Positions 42,501 to 51,184 of a DNA stretch of 64,000 bases are shown here, piece by piece. The notes below the pieces were generated by a model, which saw only the letters and a list, made by a program, of their open reading frames with translations, made no database searches and had not been told where the DNA came from. The DNA is taken from the NCBI RefSeq assembly GCF_009857605.1, contig NZ_WWCT01000010.1, forward strand, positions 62,001 through 126,000, given 5' to 3'. Position 1 is the stretch's first letter. Each line of letters opens with the position of its first letter. Origin of the DNA: Duganella levis. Lineage in GTDB: Bacteria; Pseudomonadota; Gammaproteobacteria; Burkholderiales; Burkholderiaceae_D. Position numbers and translations under genes: made by a program.

Positions 42501-45500
42501 CGGCGTTCGGGTAGATCACCGAGTTGGCCAGGCGGCCATACAGCTGGCCGTCCGCTTCGCTGGCGTTCAGTTGGCGCAGCACCACCTGGCTGTGGGTCCA
42601 CGCCAGTTCGAACACGCGGTCGGCCAGATGACGGTCCTGGTATTTGTCGATCAGGTGCAGCGCCACGTCGCGCTGTTCGGTCATGCCGGTGACTATGTCC
42701 ACCGTCGCAAACTGGTCCGGCTTGAGCGTGATGGTGTAGCGGATCGCCACCACCGGATCGAGCACCGAACCTTCGCCGCCGCTCAGCGGTCCCTCGTTCA
42801 GCATCGCGCTCGGCGCGGCCATGGTGTTGCCCCGGCCGATGAAGCGCGAACGGTCGGTTTCGTAGGAGACGTTGACCACCGGCGCATCGTGCACCATCAT
42901 CGAATGCATCATCCACGGCATGACTTCATGCGCGCCGCGCGGACGGCGCGTGCACAGGATGGCTTTCTGCTGCGGCAGGATTTCGGTCTGCACAAACAGT
43001 TTGCTGAAGGCCGGGTGGGCATTGTCGGCGGCTGCCGGCGCCATCACCACTTCGGCGTAGCTGGTCACTTCGATGGTGCGCACGCGGTCCGATTTGTTGG
43101 TGATGCGGGTACGACGCAATTCGATATCGTCTTCCGGCGACACCACGATTTCCGTGTACAGATCGATGTGACGATCGGAGCGGCGGAACTCGGCGCGGCC
43201 TTCGGAGAAGATCACTTCATGCTTGCGTGGATCGACCAGCGTCGGCTGATAGGTGGTGGACCAGAACTCGCCGTCCTCCACATCGCGCACGTAGCAGAAG
43301 TTGCCCCAGTTGTCGCGCGTGCTGTCTTCGCGCCAGCGCGTCACGGCCAGGTCTTTCCAGCGGCTGTAGCTGCCGCCGGAGTTGGTGACCATGACGTGAT
43401 AGCGGCCGTTGGAAAGCAGCTGGGTTTCCGGCACCGGCGTCGAATGCTGCGTCAGCACGCGCATCGGCATCGACTGTTCCGGCGCGGTGCTGCGGATGGC
43501 CGCCATTTCGGTGGTGTTGGAGTAGAAGGCGCCGACCTGCGGGCTGCGTTCCTGCAGCACCAGCAGCGTCGATTGCAGCAGCGGATCGGATTCGAAACGG
43601 CGCTGCATCGGCCGGTCGTGCAGCAGGTAGCTGAGCGACAGGAAGCCCATGCCCTGGTGGTGGACCATGAACGAACGGATCACCGCCGCGCTCTGGCCGC
43701 GCGGCAGACGCGACGCCGTGTAGTCGATCGCTTCGTAGAAACCGTAGCGGCCCATATAGCCCAGCTCCGCCATCTTCTGCAAGTTGGCGCACGAGGCTTC
43801 CGGCTGCACCATCAGGCCCATCATGCTGGCGTAGGGCGCGATCACCAGATCGTCGGCCAGGCCGCGCTTCAGGCCCAGGCCCGGCACGCCGAAGGCGCGG
43901 TACTGGTAATTCAAGCTGGCGTCCACCGTGTTGTAGCCGGATTCGGAAATCCCCCATGGCACGTTGCGCTGTTTGCCGTAGTCGATCTGCGCGTCGATCA
44001 CGGAATTGTAGGTCTGGTCCAGCAGCGTGCTTGGATAGTTCGGCATCACCAGCAGCGGCATCAGGTACTCGAACATCGAGCCGCTCCACGACAGCAGCAC
44101 CGGCTTGCCGGCGACGATGCACAGCTGGCGGCCCAGCGCGAACCAGTGTTCCTGCGGCAGCTGTCCCTGGGCGATGGCAACGAAGCTGGCCAGGCGCACT
44201 TCCGACGCCAGCAGATCGTAATAGCTGGCGTCCAGGCGGCGGTCGCTGACGTTGTAGCCGATCGCCAGCAGGTTGGTGGTCGGGTTGAACAGGAAACCAT
44301 ACTCCATCTGGGCGAAAGCGCCGCAGCGCAGCGCCAGGTCGGCCAGCGCGCGCATGCGCTCATGCGCAGCGGTGCTGCCTTGCTCGAACAGTGCGGCCAG
44401 GCGCTGCTGGCGATCGCGTTCATCCGGCGCCAGGTCGTTGATGGCGATGGAGGCGGTGGACCGCGCCAGGGCTGCCAGTTCGCGCAAGGTCGGCATGCGC
44501 GTCATGCTGGTGTCGAAGATGGCGTCCGGCGACAGCGCGGCCCACGGCGTCAGCGCGGCCAGTTCGTCCAGCGCGGCGCGGCATTGCTGCACCAGCGACT
44601 CGGCCCAGAGGGCGGCGGCTTCGCTGTGGGTGACGGCGTGCGGCTGGAATTCCTCCGCAGCGACGTTCACGCGCGTCAGCCAGCCATACAGCTCTTGCAG
44701 GTTGCCGGCGTCCGGCGCCGGCGTCATCGCGGCCAGCAGCGCGTCGATTGCGTCGGCGGCAACGGCGGAGGTGGTGGCGGCGCCGGTGGCCGAGGCGCCG
44801 GCGGCAATACCGGCATCGGCCAGCGTCTCTTGCAGCACGCGCGCGGTGGTGGTGATGCCGTCGATGATTTGCTTGCCGAGCACCGGTTCGTCATACAGGC
44901 CGGTCAGGCCCGGCGCCATGGTCAGCAGGTGGCCAGCCAGGTTGCCGCTATCCACCGTCGAGACGTACATCGGATGCAGCGGCTTGAGCGTCAGCGTGTC
45001 GTACCAGTTGTAGAAGTGACCTTGGTGACGCTCCAGCTGGTCCATGCTGTCCAGCGTATTGGCGGTGCGCGCCATCAGCTGGCTGACGGTGATGTAGCCG
45101 AAGTCGGTGGCGGTCAGGTTGGCCAGCAGCGCCATGCCGATGTTGGTCGGCGAGGTGCGGTGCGCAATCACCTGCACCGGATGCTCCTGCATGTTATCCG
45201 GCGGCAGCCAGTTGTCTTCCTGGCCGACGAAGCGCTCGAAATACGCCCAGGTACGGCGCGCCAGCTTGTTGAGGAACAGCGTCTGTTCGGTCGACAGCTG
45301 GGCGGACTTGCGTTCGATCGGACGGCTGATCCAGTCGGCGATGGCCGGCGCCACCAGCCACGCCAGCAGGAACAGCGAGGCAGGCGGCAGGCTCGATGGA
45401 TGCCATCCCAGCAGCGCGCCGCCGACGAACAGCGCCAGCACCGGCGCAAACCACATGGTGCGCCAGGTGCTGACCGTGCCGTCGGCCTGGCGCACCAGGG

Positions 45501-48318
45501 TGGACGCGCGCCACTCCAGCAGCTTGCGGTGCGAGACGAAGGAACGCCACAGGCTGCGCAGGATCGCATCCACGCTGAAGTAAGCTTCGTACGGCAGGAA
45601 GGCCAGCATCAGGATCGCGTGCGAGAACTGCATGCCGCTGCGTCGCAAGGAGGCGCGGATATGCTGGCTCCACAAGGTATCGCGCGGACGGCGGCACAGG
45701 TCATACACCACGCTGACCAGCGGCGGCAGGAAGATCACGGTCAACACGGCGCTGGTCCACATCCATGGATCCGGCAACCAGCGCCACGCGGTGATCAGCG
45801 ACAGTACCAGCGCCGGCGCGGTCAGGCTGCGGCGCAGATTATCGAACAGCTTCCAGCGCGACAGCAGCGACAGCGGATTGCGTTCGCGCTTGCCACGGCC
45901 GCTCGGCACGCGGCCGGCCAGCCAGCCGATCAGCTGCCAGTCGCCGCGGATCCAGCGCTGGCGGCGGCTGACGTCATCGCTGTACTGGGTTGGATAGGCT
46001 TCGTACAATTGCGCGTCGCTCAGCAGGCCGGCGCGGATGTAGCAGCCTTCCAGCAAATCGTGACTGAGAATGGTGTTTTCCGGCAGACGGCCACCCAGCA
46101 CTTGCTGGAACACGTCGATATCGTAGATGCCCTTGCCGATGAAGGAGCCTTCGAAGAACACGTCCTGATAGACGTCCGACACGGTGCGGGTATAGGGGTC
46201 GATGCCCGGCTCGCCGCCGCACAGTTTTTCATAGCGCGAGGCGTTCTCGCTCGGCAGCGCTACCGCCACGCGCGGCTGCAGGATGCCGTAGCCTTCGGTC
46301 ACGCGGCCACGTTGCAGGTCGACGCGCGGACGGTTCAGCGGGTGCTGCATGGTGGCGATGAATTCCTTGGCCGCGTCGCGCGGCAGCTGGGTGTCGGTGT
46401 CCAGCGTGATCACGTAGCGGATGCTTTCCAGCTCCGAGGTGTCGCCCACCACCAGCGAGAATTTGTCGCGCGCGCCGCCGCGCAGGAAGGCGTTCAGGTC
46501 TTCCAGCTTGCCGCGCTTGCGCTCATAGCCCATCCACACGCCTTCCTGTGGATTCCACATGCGCGGGCGGTGCAGCAGCAGGAACGGCGCGTGCGGCGAA
46601 CCGGCGGCGTACTTGTGATTCAGGTGCGCGGTGCAGCGCTTGAGCTGTTCGGTCAGCGCGTCGTCGTTCGGCATCTTCTCGGAACGGGCGTCGGCGAAGT
46701 CGGTCAGCAGGCAAAACGTCAGATTGGGATCGCGGTTGGCGAGGAAGCGCACTTCCATCTGCTCGAACAGGTCGTCGATGTTCTCCTTGCTGTAGACCAG
46801 CGTCGGCACCACCACGACGGCGCGCGCGTCGGACGGGATGCCGTCCTTGAAATCCATGCGCGGCAACGGCCGCGGATGGGTGACCAGCGTGGCGACCCAG
46901 TTCACCAGGTTCAGCGCCAGATGGCTGCTGCCCAGCAGCGCCAGCACGCCCAGCGCAAACAGCACAAAGCCATGCACGCCGTAGAACGACGCGCGTTCCA
47001 GCAGCAGCGCGGTCGACACCAGCGAAATGGCGGCGATGGCGCCGAGGTAGGAGGTCAGCGGCGAGGCGCTGGAAGTCTGTTGCAGCGCCTCGGCCCACGG
47101 GCGGCGCATCTGCGTCTGTTTTTCCAGCGCGGCCAGGCCGCCGCCGATCAGGTAGAAGCCCACGTGGCCATGGCGCGAATCGCCGGTGCCGTGATGCGCC
47201 ATCGCCAGCGCCAGGGCCTGCTGCGCCACTTCTTCTTCGGTGAAGCGCGAGCGCTTGGCGATTTTTTCAATCGAATGGCGGTACTGGTCGCGCGTGGCGA
47301 ATTCCATTTTGCCGTAGATGTCGGCCGGGTCCTGGCGCAGCGTTTGTTCGACCTTGCTCATGGTCTCGACAAACTCCTGCCAGTCCATGGTACCGAGGAA
47401 GCGCAGGCTGCCGATGCTGTTGGCGATCGAGACCTGCTCCGCCGCCTGCTGCTGGATCTCGGCCTGGATCTGCTGTTCGATGGTCTGGCCGATTTCGGCC
47501 AGGCGGTGCGTGATCCAGGTCAGCGCCAAGGTCAGCGCCGGGCTTTGTCCTTGCAGGCGGCGCGCCAGTTCGGCCACGAAGGCGCTGGTGATGGGCGGAT
47601 TGGAACGGGCCATGTCGGCCACCATCAGAATCAGGCCGCTCGGATTTTTGTCGGCGATCTCGGTCATCTGATCGGCCCAGGTGTTGGCCAGGTCGCGCTG
47701 GGCGCGGTTGTCGGCCACGCGCGCGGCCACGCGGCGCAGGTTCTCGATCAGCGCCAGGCGCAGCATGATCGGAATCGCCCACAGTTCGCCCAGCTTGAGG
47801 GTGGCGACTTCCTGGTAGGCGTCGACAAAGCGGCACAGCGATTCCGGATCGACGCGGCCATCGCCGTGCGAAATGATCTCCAGCGCGATCTTGTAGACGC
47901 GCGGGCAGCCATCCGGTGCGCCCTTGCCCAGGCGCGGCAATTCCTTGCTGTAGTCCTTCGGCAGGTGGCGGCGGGCGATGCGGATCTGTTCTTCGATCAG
48001 GTAGAAATTATCCAGCAGCCATTCCGACGCCGGCGTGATCTGGCGCCCGGCCTTGATGGCGGCGGTCAGTTCATCGCAGGTGGAATCGATGACGGCGGCG
48101 TTTTCCGTCAGACGCGACAGCAGGCGGTCGCGGCCGCCGCGCTTGCTCAGCTCATGATGCTGGGCCAGCGTCTTGCCGTGCGCGGCCATTTGTGCGGCAC
48201 TGAAGAGTTCCGCGCGCAGCGGCAGGTCTTCGTCATCGTCTTCGGACACCAGGGAGCCGGAGGGTGATTCGCGGAAACCCAGGGTCATCTCGGGCAGGAT
48301 AGGATTGGACTTGTTCAA
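39550..48318 (-). CDS. ndvB: Cyclic beta-1,2-glucan synthase (NdvB/ChvB type)
   Basis: 2922 residues. The start is TTG 48318, chosen for GAGG six bases upstream; the next ATG (48288) has none. Membrane helices near 430-490 precede a GT84-type glycosyltransferase with ITLDTDTQLPRDAA (DxD) and RRQRWIRGDWQ; more helices lie at about 840-1010. A glucoamylase-like domain (GISESGYNTVDASLNYQY) follows, then two GT36/GH94-type modules, the last with SCDWNDGMDKVG, whose Asp is the usual catalytic acid. NdvB initiates, elongates, phosphorolyses and cyclises beta-1,2-glucan at the inner membrane for export to the periplasm (osmoadaptation, host interaction). No NdvA-type exporter is in the window. Confidence 0.95.
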   Translation of the reverse strand: MNKSNPILPEMTLGFRESPSGSLVSEDDDEDLPLRAELFSAAQMAAHGKTLAQHHELSKRGGRDRLLSRLTENAAVIDSTCDELTAAIKAGRQITPASEWLLDNFYLIEEQIRIARRHLPKDYSKELPRLGKGAPDGCPRVYKIALEIISHGDGRVDPESLCRFVDAYQEVATLKLGELWAIPIMLRLALIENLRRVAARVADNRAQRDLANTWADQMTEIADKNPSGLILMVADMARSNPPITSAFVAELARRLQGQSPALTLALTWITHRLAEIGQTIEQQIQAEIQQQAAEQVSIANSIGSLRFLGTMDWQEFVETMSKVEQTLRQDPADIYGKMEFATRDQYRHSIEKIAKRSRFTEEEVAQQALALAMAHHGTGDSRHGHVGFYLIGGGLAALEKQTQMRRPWAEALQQTSSASPLTSYLGAIAAISLVSTALLLERASFYGVHGFVLFALGVLALLGSSHLALNLVNWVATLVTHPRPLPRMDFKDGIPSDARAVVVVPTLVYSKENIDDLFEQMEVRFLANRDPNLTFCLLTDFADARSEKMPNDDALTEQLKRCTAHLNHKYAAGSPHAPFLLLHRPRMWNPQEGVWMGYERKRGKLEDLNAFLRGGARDKFSLVVGDTSELESIRYVITLDTDTQLPRDAAKEFIATMQHPLNRPRVDLQRGRVTEGYGILQPRVAVALPSENASRYEKLCGGEPGIDPYTRTVSDVYQDVFFEGSFIGKGIYDIDVFQQVLGGRLPENTILSHDLLEGCYIRAGLLSDAQLYEAYPTQYSDDVSRRQRWIRGDWQLIGWLAGRVPSGRGKRERNPLSLLSRWKLFDNLRRSLTAPALVLSLITAWRWLPDPWMWTSAVLTVIFLPPLVSVVYDLCRRPRDTLWSQHIRASLRRSGMQFSHAILMLAFLPYEAYFSVDAILRSLWRSFVSHRKLLEWRASTLVRQADGTVSTWRTMWFAPVLALFVGGALLGWHPSSLPPASLFLLAWLVAPAIADWISRPIERKSAQLSTEQTLFLNKLARRTWAYFERFVGQEDNWLPPDNMQEHPVQVIAHRTSPTNIGMALLANLTATDFGYITVSQLMARTANTLDSMDQLERHQGHFYNWYDTLTLKPLHPMYVSTVDSGNLAGHLLTMAPGLTGLYDEPVLGKQIIDGITTTARVLQETLADAGIAAGASATGAATTSAVAADAIDALLAAMTPAPDAGNLQELYGWLTRVNVAAEEFQPHAVTHSEAAALWAESLVQQCRAALDELAALTPWAALSPDAIFDTSMTRMPTLRELAALARSTASIAINDLAPDERDRQQRLAALFEQGSTAAHERMRALADLALRCGAFAQMEYGFLFNPTTNLLAIGYNVSDRRLDASYYDLLASEVRLASFVAIAQGQLPQEHWFALGRQLCIVAGKPVLLSWSGSMFEYLMPLLVMPNYPSTLLDQTYNSVIDAQIDYGKQRNVPWGISESGYNTVDASLNYQYRAFGVPGLGLKRGLADDLVIAPYASMMGLMVQPEASCANLQKMAELGYMGRYGFYEAIDYTASRLPRGQSAAVIRSFMVHHQGMGFLSLSYLLHDRPMQRRFESDPLLQSTLLVLQERSPQVGAFYSNTTEMAAIRSTAPEQSMPMRVLTQHSTPVPETQLLSNGRYHVMVTNSGGSYSRWKDLAVTRWREDSTRDNWGNFCYVRDVEDGEFWSTTYQPTLVDPRKHEVIFSEGRAEFRRSDRHIDLYTEIVVSPEDDIELRRTRITNKSDRVRTIEVTSYAEVVMAPAAADNAHPAFSKLFVQTEILPQQKAILCTRRPRGAHEVMPWMMHSMMVHDAPVVNVSYETDRSRFIGRGNTMAAPSAMLNEGPLSGGEGSVLDPVVAIRYTITLKPDQFATVDIVTGMTEQRDVALHLIDKYQDRHLADRVFELAWTHSQVVLRQLNASEADGQLYGRLANSVIYPNAGLRAEAATLIKNQRGQSGLWAYAISGDLPIVLMQIKDPSNIELARQMVQAHAYWRLKGLVVDLVIWYEDQSGYRQALHDQIMGLIASGIDAQAIDRPGGIFVRLMDQIPNEDRVLMQSVARVIISDSRGSLAEQIKRPTPPTLRMPPLLADNRGEYADAGPVTHPARGLILENGTGGFTPDGREYVITTSDAQRTPAPWSNVLANPQFGTVISESGQAYTWHENAHEYRITPWDNDPVSDSSGEAFYLRDEQSGQFWSPTALPARGNGDYITRHGFGYSVFEHIEAGIFTEMTTFVAVDAPIKYTVLKVRNDSLVQRRLSAFGYVEWVLGDMRSKSGMHIVTEADPVSGALFAKNPYNTEFSGRVAFFNCDATLRSITADRTEFMGRNGTLAAPAALRRSRLSGKIGAGLDACAAIQAPFDLLPGQEREIVFVLGVAGRRNADASSLVQKHRSAEAAHEALRAVHAHWEKTLGAVRIETPEPELDVIANGWLMYQTIACRIWARSGYYQSGGAFGFRDQLQDAMATIHTQPQLLRDQLMLCAAHQFLEGDVQHWWHPPSDRGVRTHCSDDYLWLPLGAWRYVSSTGDMSILDEMAPYLEGRAVKPEEDSYYDMPARSSEQGTLYDHCQRAIRNGLRFGVHGLPLIGSCDWNDGMDKVGEHGKGESVWLAFFLCEVLKRFAEVADMRNDTAFAAECREQARRVAANVEQNAWDGEWYRRAYFDDGTPLGSHTNEECQIDSISQSWGVLSGSADPVRVRGAMEQVNQRLVRRDSGIIQLLDPPFDKAGPNPGYIRGYVPGVRENGGQYTHAAIWTAMAFARLGDTERAWELARMINPVMHGRTPEDTAIYKVEPYVVTADVYAVAPHVGRGGWSWYTGSSGWMYRLILESLLGLTRTANHLKLEPRMPENWTTFTLTYRYASATYEIRVNKGATSAPIMSVDGVPQPDGLIELQDSGRTHRVELLVPAGAPPATAMLNAQGGAGA

Positions 48319-48421
48319 CTTGGACCTCGCTTCGACGCGGCGAATGAAAAATTATGGGCCAAGCAATCGTACGGTGGCGCACGGAAGGGGACTGTACGGT
48401 GACGTACATAACAGGGTGAGC

Positions 48422-48449
48422 AAAAAAAAAGGACCGCTTGCGCGGCCCC
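48422..48449 (-). terminator. Rho-independent terminator of the cysteine desulfurase fusion gene
   Basis: Read on the minus strand: GGGCCGC, tetraloop GCAA (GNRA class), GCGGTCC, then nine T. Seven pairs with one G-T wobble. It lies 20 bp past the stop of the gene at 48469-50559 and before the glucan synthase start, so the two minus-strand genes are separate transcripts. The remaining gap 48319-48421 should carry the glucan synthase promoter; no clear boxes were found. Confidence 0.92.
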
Positions 48450-48468
48450 TGCAAAGGAGAAAACTGAC

Positions 48469-50559
48469 TCAGGCTGCCAGCAACAGCGGCGTCGCCAGCG
48501 CCAGACCGCCGTTGAGGCTGTATGCGTAGCGATGTCCCAGCCGGCGCAGGCACAGCGCCGCCTTCATGCTGCGGTTGCCGCTGCGGCAGAAGAACACCAG
48601 CGGCGCCTGCTCCGCCCCCAGCCACGCACTGGCGTACTCGGCCAGGCGGCTCAGCGGCACGCTCAAGGCCATGCGGCCAGTCGGCAGCGGCGCGATGGTC
48701 GCGGCAAATTCATACGGCTCGCGCACGTCCACCAGGCAAGCATCTGGATGCGCCTGCAGGAAAGCATCCAGCGCGCGGCTGTCGAGTTGCGCATCGGCAG
48801 CAATGATTGCCGATGACCCAGCGTTCATACTGGCGCAGAACTGATTCTGCTCATCGCGCGTCGGGCAGAGCAGCGTGCGGTCGCTGGTGACGTCGTGCAA
48901 AGCCTGTTGCGCCGGCAGAGCGCTGAACGCAAAGCGCACTGCAGACGCCGGCAGCCGTGCCTCTTCCGCCGAGCCCAGCAGATAGGCACGCAATTCCTTG
49001 CCCGTGCCGCAGGGAACGCAGGCCAGCACTTGCGCGCCGAGCATGATGGCGGTGGCGCCGGCGCCATTCTCCAGCGCAATGTCGGCGGCGTTTTGCGGCC
49101 AGCCGTAAGCGTCGGCATCGGCCGCGCGGTTGAAGTGGCGGCCCAGCGCCTCGACCAGCATGGCGCGGCCGGCATTCGGCAGCGTGCTGACCACGGCCTG
49201 CACCTGATAGTTCTGGCAGCGCACATACGCTTCGATGCGCGCGGTGTGCTCCGGCAACGGATCAATGACGATGCAGCTGCGGCTGGCGGCGTCCAGCACC
49301 ATCCAGCTGCACGCGCCTTCCACGCCCAGTTGCAGCAAGCCGTCGTGCGGCACGGCGGTGCGGTCGGACGGGATCAGGCAACTGGCGCGCAAGGCAGCGC
49401 CGCAGCGCTCGATGCGGGCACAGGCGGCGGCGATGGTAGCCTCGTCGGTCAGCGGGCCGAATGACATGCGAATGGCGCCGGCGCTGCGCCACAGCGGGAA
49501 GCCCATCGCATCCAGCACATAGCTCGGCGCGGCCTTGGACGAGGAACAGGCGCTGCCGGCGCTGACGCGCACATCGGCGGCGTCGAACACATCCATCAGC
49601 TCGCGGCTGGACAGGCCCGGCACCGAGAAATTCAGCGTGGTCGGCAGCGCAGTGTCGAACGGGTGGTTGAACACCACGCCCGGCAAGGCGGTGCGCAGGC
49701 TGTCCGCCAGACGCGCGCGGAAGTTGCACAGCTCGGTTTGGCTGCGGAAGGTATCGCCCCGCTCCAGCGCGCCCAGCACAGCACCCAGCGCGGCGATGCC
49801 GGCCATGTTCTCGGTGCCCGAGCGCTGCCCGGCTTCCTGGCCGCCGCCCTGGATCAGCGCGGTGAACGGCGTACCGGCGCGCACATACAGCATGCCGATG
49901 CCTTTCGGTGCATTCAGTTTATGGCCGGAGAACGGCGCGTAATCGATGCGGGTAGCCGACAGATTCAGCTTGAGCTTGCCCAGCCCCTGAACGCAATCGA
50001 CCAACCAGTAAGCCTTGCTGCCGGTTTGCCGCAGCACCGCCTCGATGCCGGCCAGATCGGAGATGACGCCGGTTTCGTTATTGGCGGCCATGGTGCACAC
50101 CATTGCGGCCTGGCCGGCGATGTCGCGCAGCGCGTTCAGGCTATGCGCGCCATTGTGATCGACCGGCAGCTTGTGCAGCGTCAGGTTCAGGCCCAGCAGG
50201 CGATTCCAGTGTCCCAGGCTTTCCGGCACGGCCTTGTGCTCGGTGGCGCCGTAGACCAGCAGCGTGCCGATGGCCTCGCCGGCGTCCTTGCGTTCGCGCA
50301 GCGCCACCAGCGACGACAGCACGGCGGTCTGGATGCCCTCGGTGGCGCCGCTGTTAAACATCAGGCGGCCGTTGCCCACGCCCAGCAGGCGCACGGCACA
50401 GGCACGCGCTTCATCGAGGATGACCTTGGCCTTGAGGCCGGTCGCGTGGGTGCTGCTGGGATTGCCGTAGCGCTGGCCCATGGCGTCGGTGGCGGCGGCA
50501 ATCGCGGCAGGCAGAACAACACTGGTGGCGTTGCTGTCGAGGTAGATTTCAGTAGTCAT
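48469..50559 (-). CDS. Three-part fusion: cysteine desulfurase / degenerate MBL-like / rhodanese
   Basis: 696 residues. 1-390: NifS/IscS-like PLP enzyme with H108 (ATEH), D188, PLP lysine K214 (SGHKLNAPKG) and mobile-loop cysteine C338 (SAGSACSSS). About 410-580: resembles the start of a persulfide-dioxygenase (ETHE1-type) metallo-beta-lactamase (CIVIDPLPEHTARIEAYV), but where HxHxDH should be the sequence reads STLPNAGRA, so metal binding is lost. 590-696: rhodanese with LVDVREPYEF and active-site C658 in CRSGNRS. The enzyme could pass cysteine-derived sulfane sulfur straight to the rhodanese. Divergent from an Lrp-type regulator, which fits cysteine-responsive control. Physiological acceptor unknown. 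Confidence 0.9.
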   Translation of the reverse strand: MTTEIYLDSNATSVVLPAAIAAATDAMGQRYGNPSSTHATGLKAKVILDEARACAVRLLGVGNGRLMFNSGATEGIQTAVLSSLVALRERKDAGEAIGTLLVYGATEHKAVPESLGHWNRLLGLNLTLHKLPVDHNGAHSLNALRDIAGQAAMVCTMAANNETGVISDLAGIEAVLRQTGSKAYWLVDCVQGLGKLKLNLSATRIDYAPFSGHKLNAPKGIGMLYVRAGTPFTALIQGGGQEAGQRSGTENMAGIAALGAVLGALERGDTFRSQTELCNFRARLADSLRTALPGVVFNHPFDTALPTTLNFSVPGLSSRELMDVFDAADVRVSAGSACSSSKAAPSYVLDAMGFPLWRSAGAIRMSFGPLTDEATIAAACARIERCGAALRASCLIPSDRTAVPHDGLLQLGVEGACSWMVLDAASRSCIVIDPLPEHTARIEAYVRCQNYQVQAVVSTLPNAGRAMLVEALGRHFNRAADADAYGWPQNAADIALENGAGATAIMLGAQVLACVPCGTGKELRAYLLGSAEEARLPASAVRFAFSALPAQQALHDVTSDRTLLCPTRDEQNQFCASMNAGSSAIIAADAQLDSRALDAFLQAHPDACLVDVREPYEFAATIAPLPTGRMALSVPLSRLAEYASAWLGAEQAPLVFFCRSGNRSMKAALCLRRLGHRYAYSLNGGLALATPLLLAA

Positions 50560-50576
50560 CCATATAGCTTACGCAG

Positions 50577-50619
50577 TTATGCCGAAATAAACGTACCAAA
50601 ATTCTGCGCTCAGGCATAA
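50577..50619. promoter_or_regulatory. Inverted repeat, candidate Lrp-family operator
   Basis: TTATGCC at 50577-50583 and GGCATAA at 50613-50619 are exact reverse complements separated by 29 bp, inside the 99-bp divergent gap. Adjacent ACGCAG (50571-50576) and CTGCGC (50604-50609) are nearly complementary too. Lrp/AsnC proteins bind such spaced, imperfect dyads as octamers, so this is the natural candidate site for the neighbouring regulator. Confidence 0.45.
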
Positions 50620-50658
50620 GATGGAGATGTTACATGCTCTCTTTCGCTGATAAATAGA

Positions 50659-51135
50659 ATGAATCAACTTGACCGTTTTGACTACGCCATCCTTGACGCC
50701 CTGCAACGGGACGGCACGCTGTCCGTTGCCCAGCTCAGCGAACAAATAGGTTTGTCCTCCACGCCGTGCTGGAAACGGCTGCGCCGGCTGGAAGAGGAAG
50801 GCTATATCGAGAACCGCGTGGCCATCATCAACCGCAACAAGGTCGGCTTGCCGGTGACGGTGTTTGTCAGCGTGCGCACCACCCAGCACGATGAGAAATG
50901 GTTCGCCCGCTTTGCCGCTGCGGTGACAGCGTTGCCGGAAGTACAGGAGTTTCACCGCATGAGCGGCGACGTCGATTACCTGCTGAAGGTGGTGACGATC
51001 GACATCGCCGGCTATGACCGGTTTTACAAGAAGTTGATCAAGTCCGTGCAGCTGACCGGGGTGTCGTCGGCGTTTTCGATGGAACAGATCAAGATCACCA
51101 CCTCGCTACCGCTGGGGCTGGTCTCGCACCAATAA
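50659..51135 (+). CDS. Lrp/AsnC-family transcriptional regulator
   Basis: 158 residues. N-terminal helix-turn-helix (AILDALQRDGTLSVAQLSEQ, then SSTPCWKRLRRLEEEGYI) and a C-terminal RAM ligand-binding domain (FHRMSGDVDYLLKVV). The TPCWKRLRRLE recognition helix resembles the DecR/CyuR-like group that responds to cysteine. It lies divergent to the cysteine desulfurase fusion, supporting a role in cysteine or sulfide detoxification. The effector is inferred, not shown. Confidence 0.92.
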   Translation: MNQLDRFDYAILDALQRDGTLSVAQLSEQIGLSSTPCWKRLRRLEEEGYIENRVAIINRNKVGLPVTVFVSVRTTQHDEKWFARFAAAVTALPEVQEFHRMSGDVDYLLKVVTIDIAGYDRFYKKLIKSVQLTGVSSAFSMEQIKITTSLPLGLVSHQ

Positions 51136-51184
51136 GGGGCATTCATGAGATAATGCTTCATGTTAAATACTTGATTTAAAGCCA

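Noticed and set aside
39628-48267. Open frame of about 2880 codons antisense to the cyclic glucan synthase
   Set aside because: Arg/His/Gln-rich composition with no recognisable domain; it is the mirror of a high-GC gene whose own frame has clear GT84/GH94 motifs.
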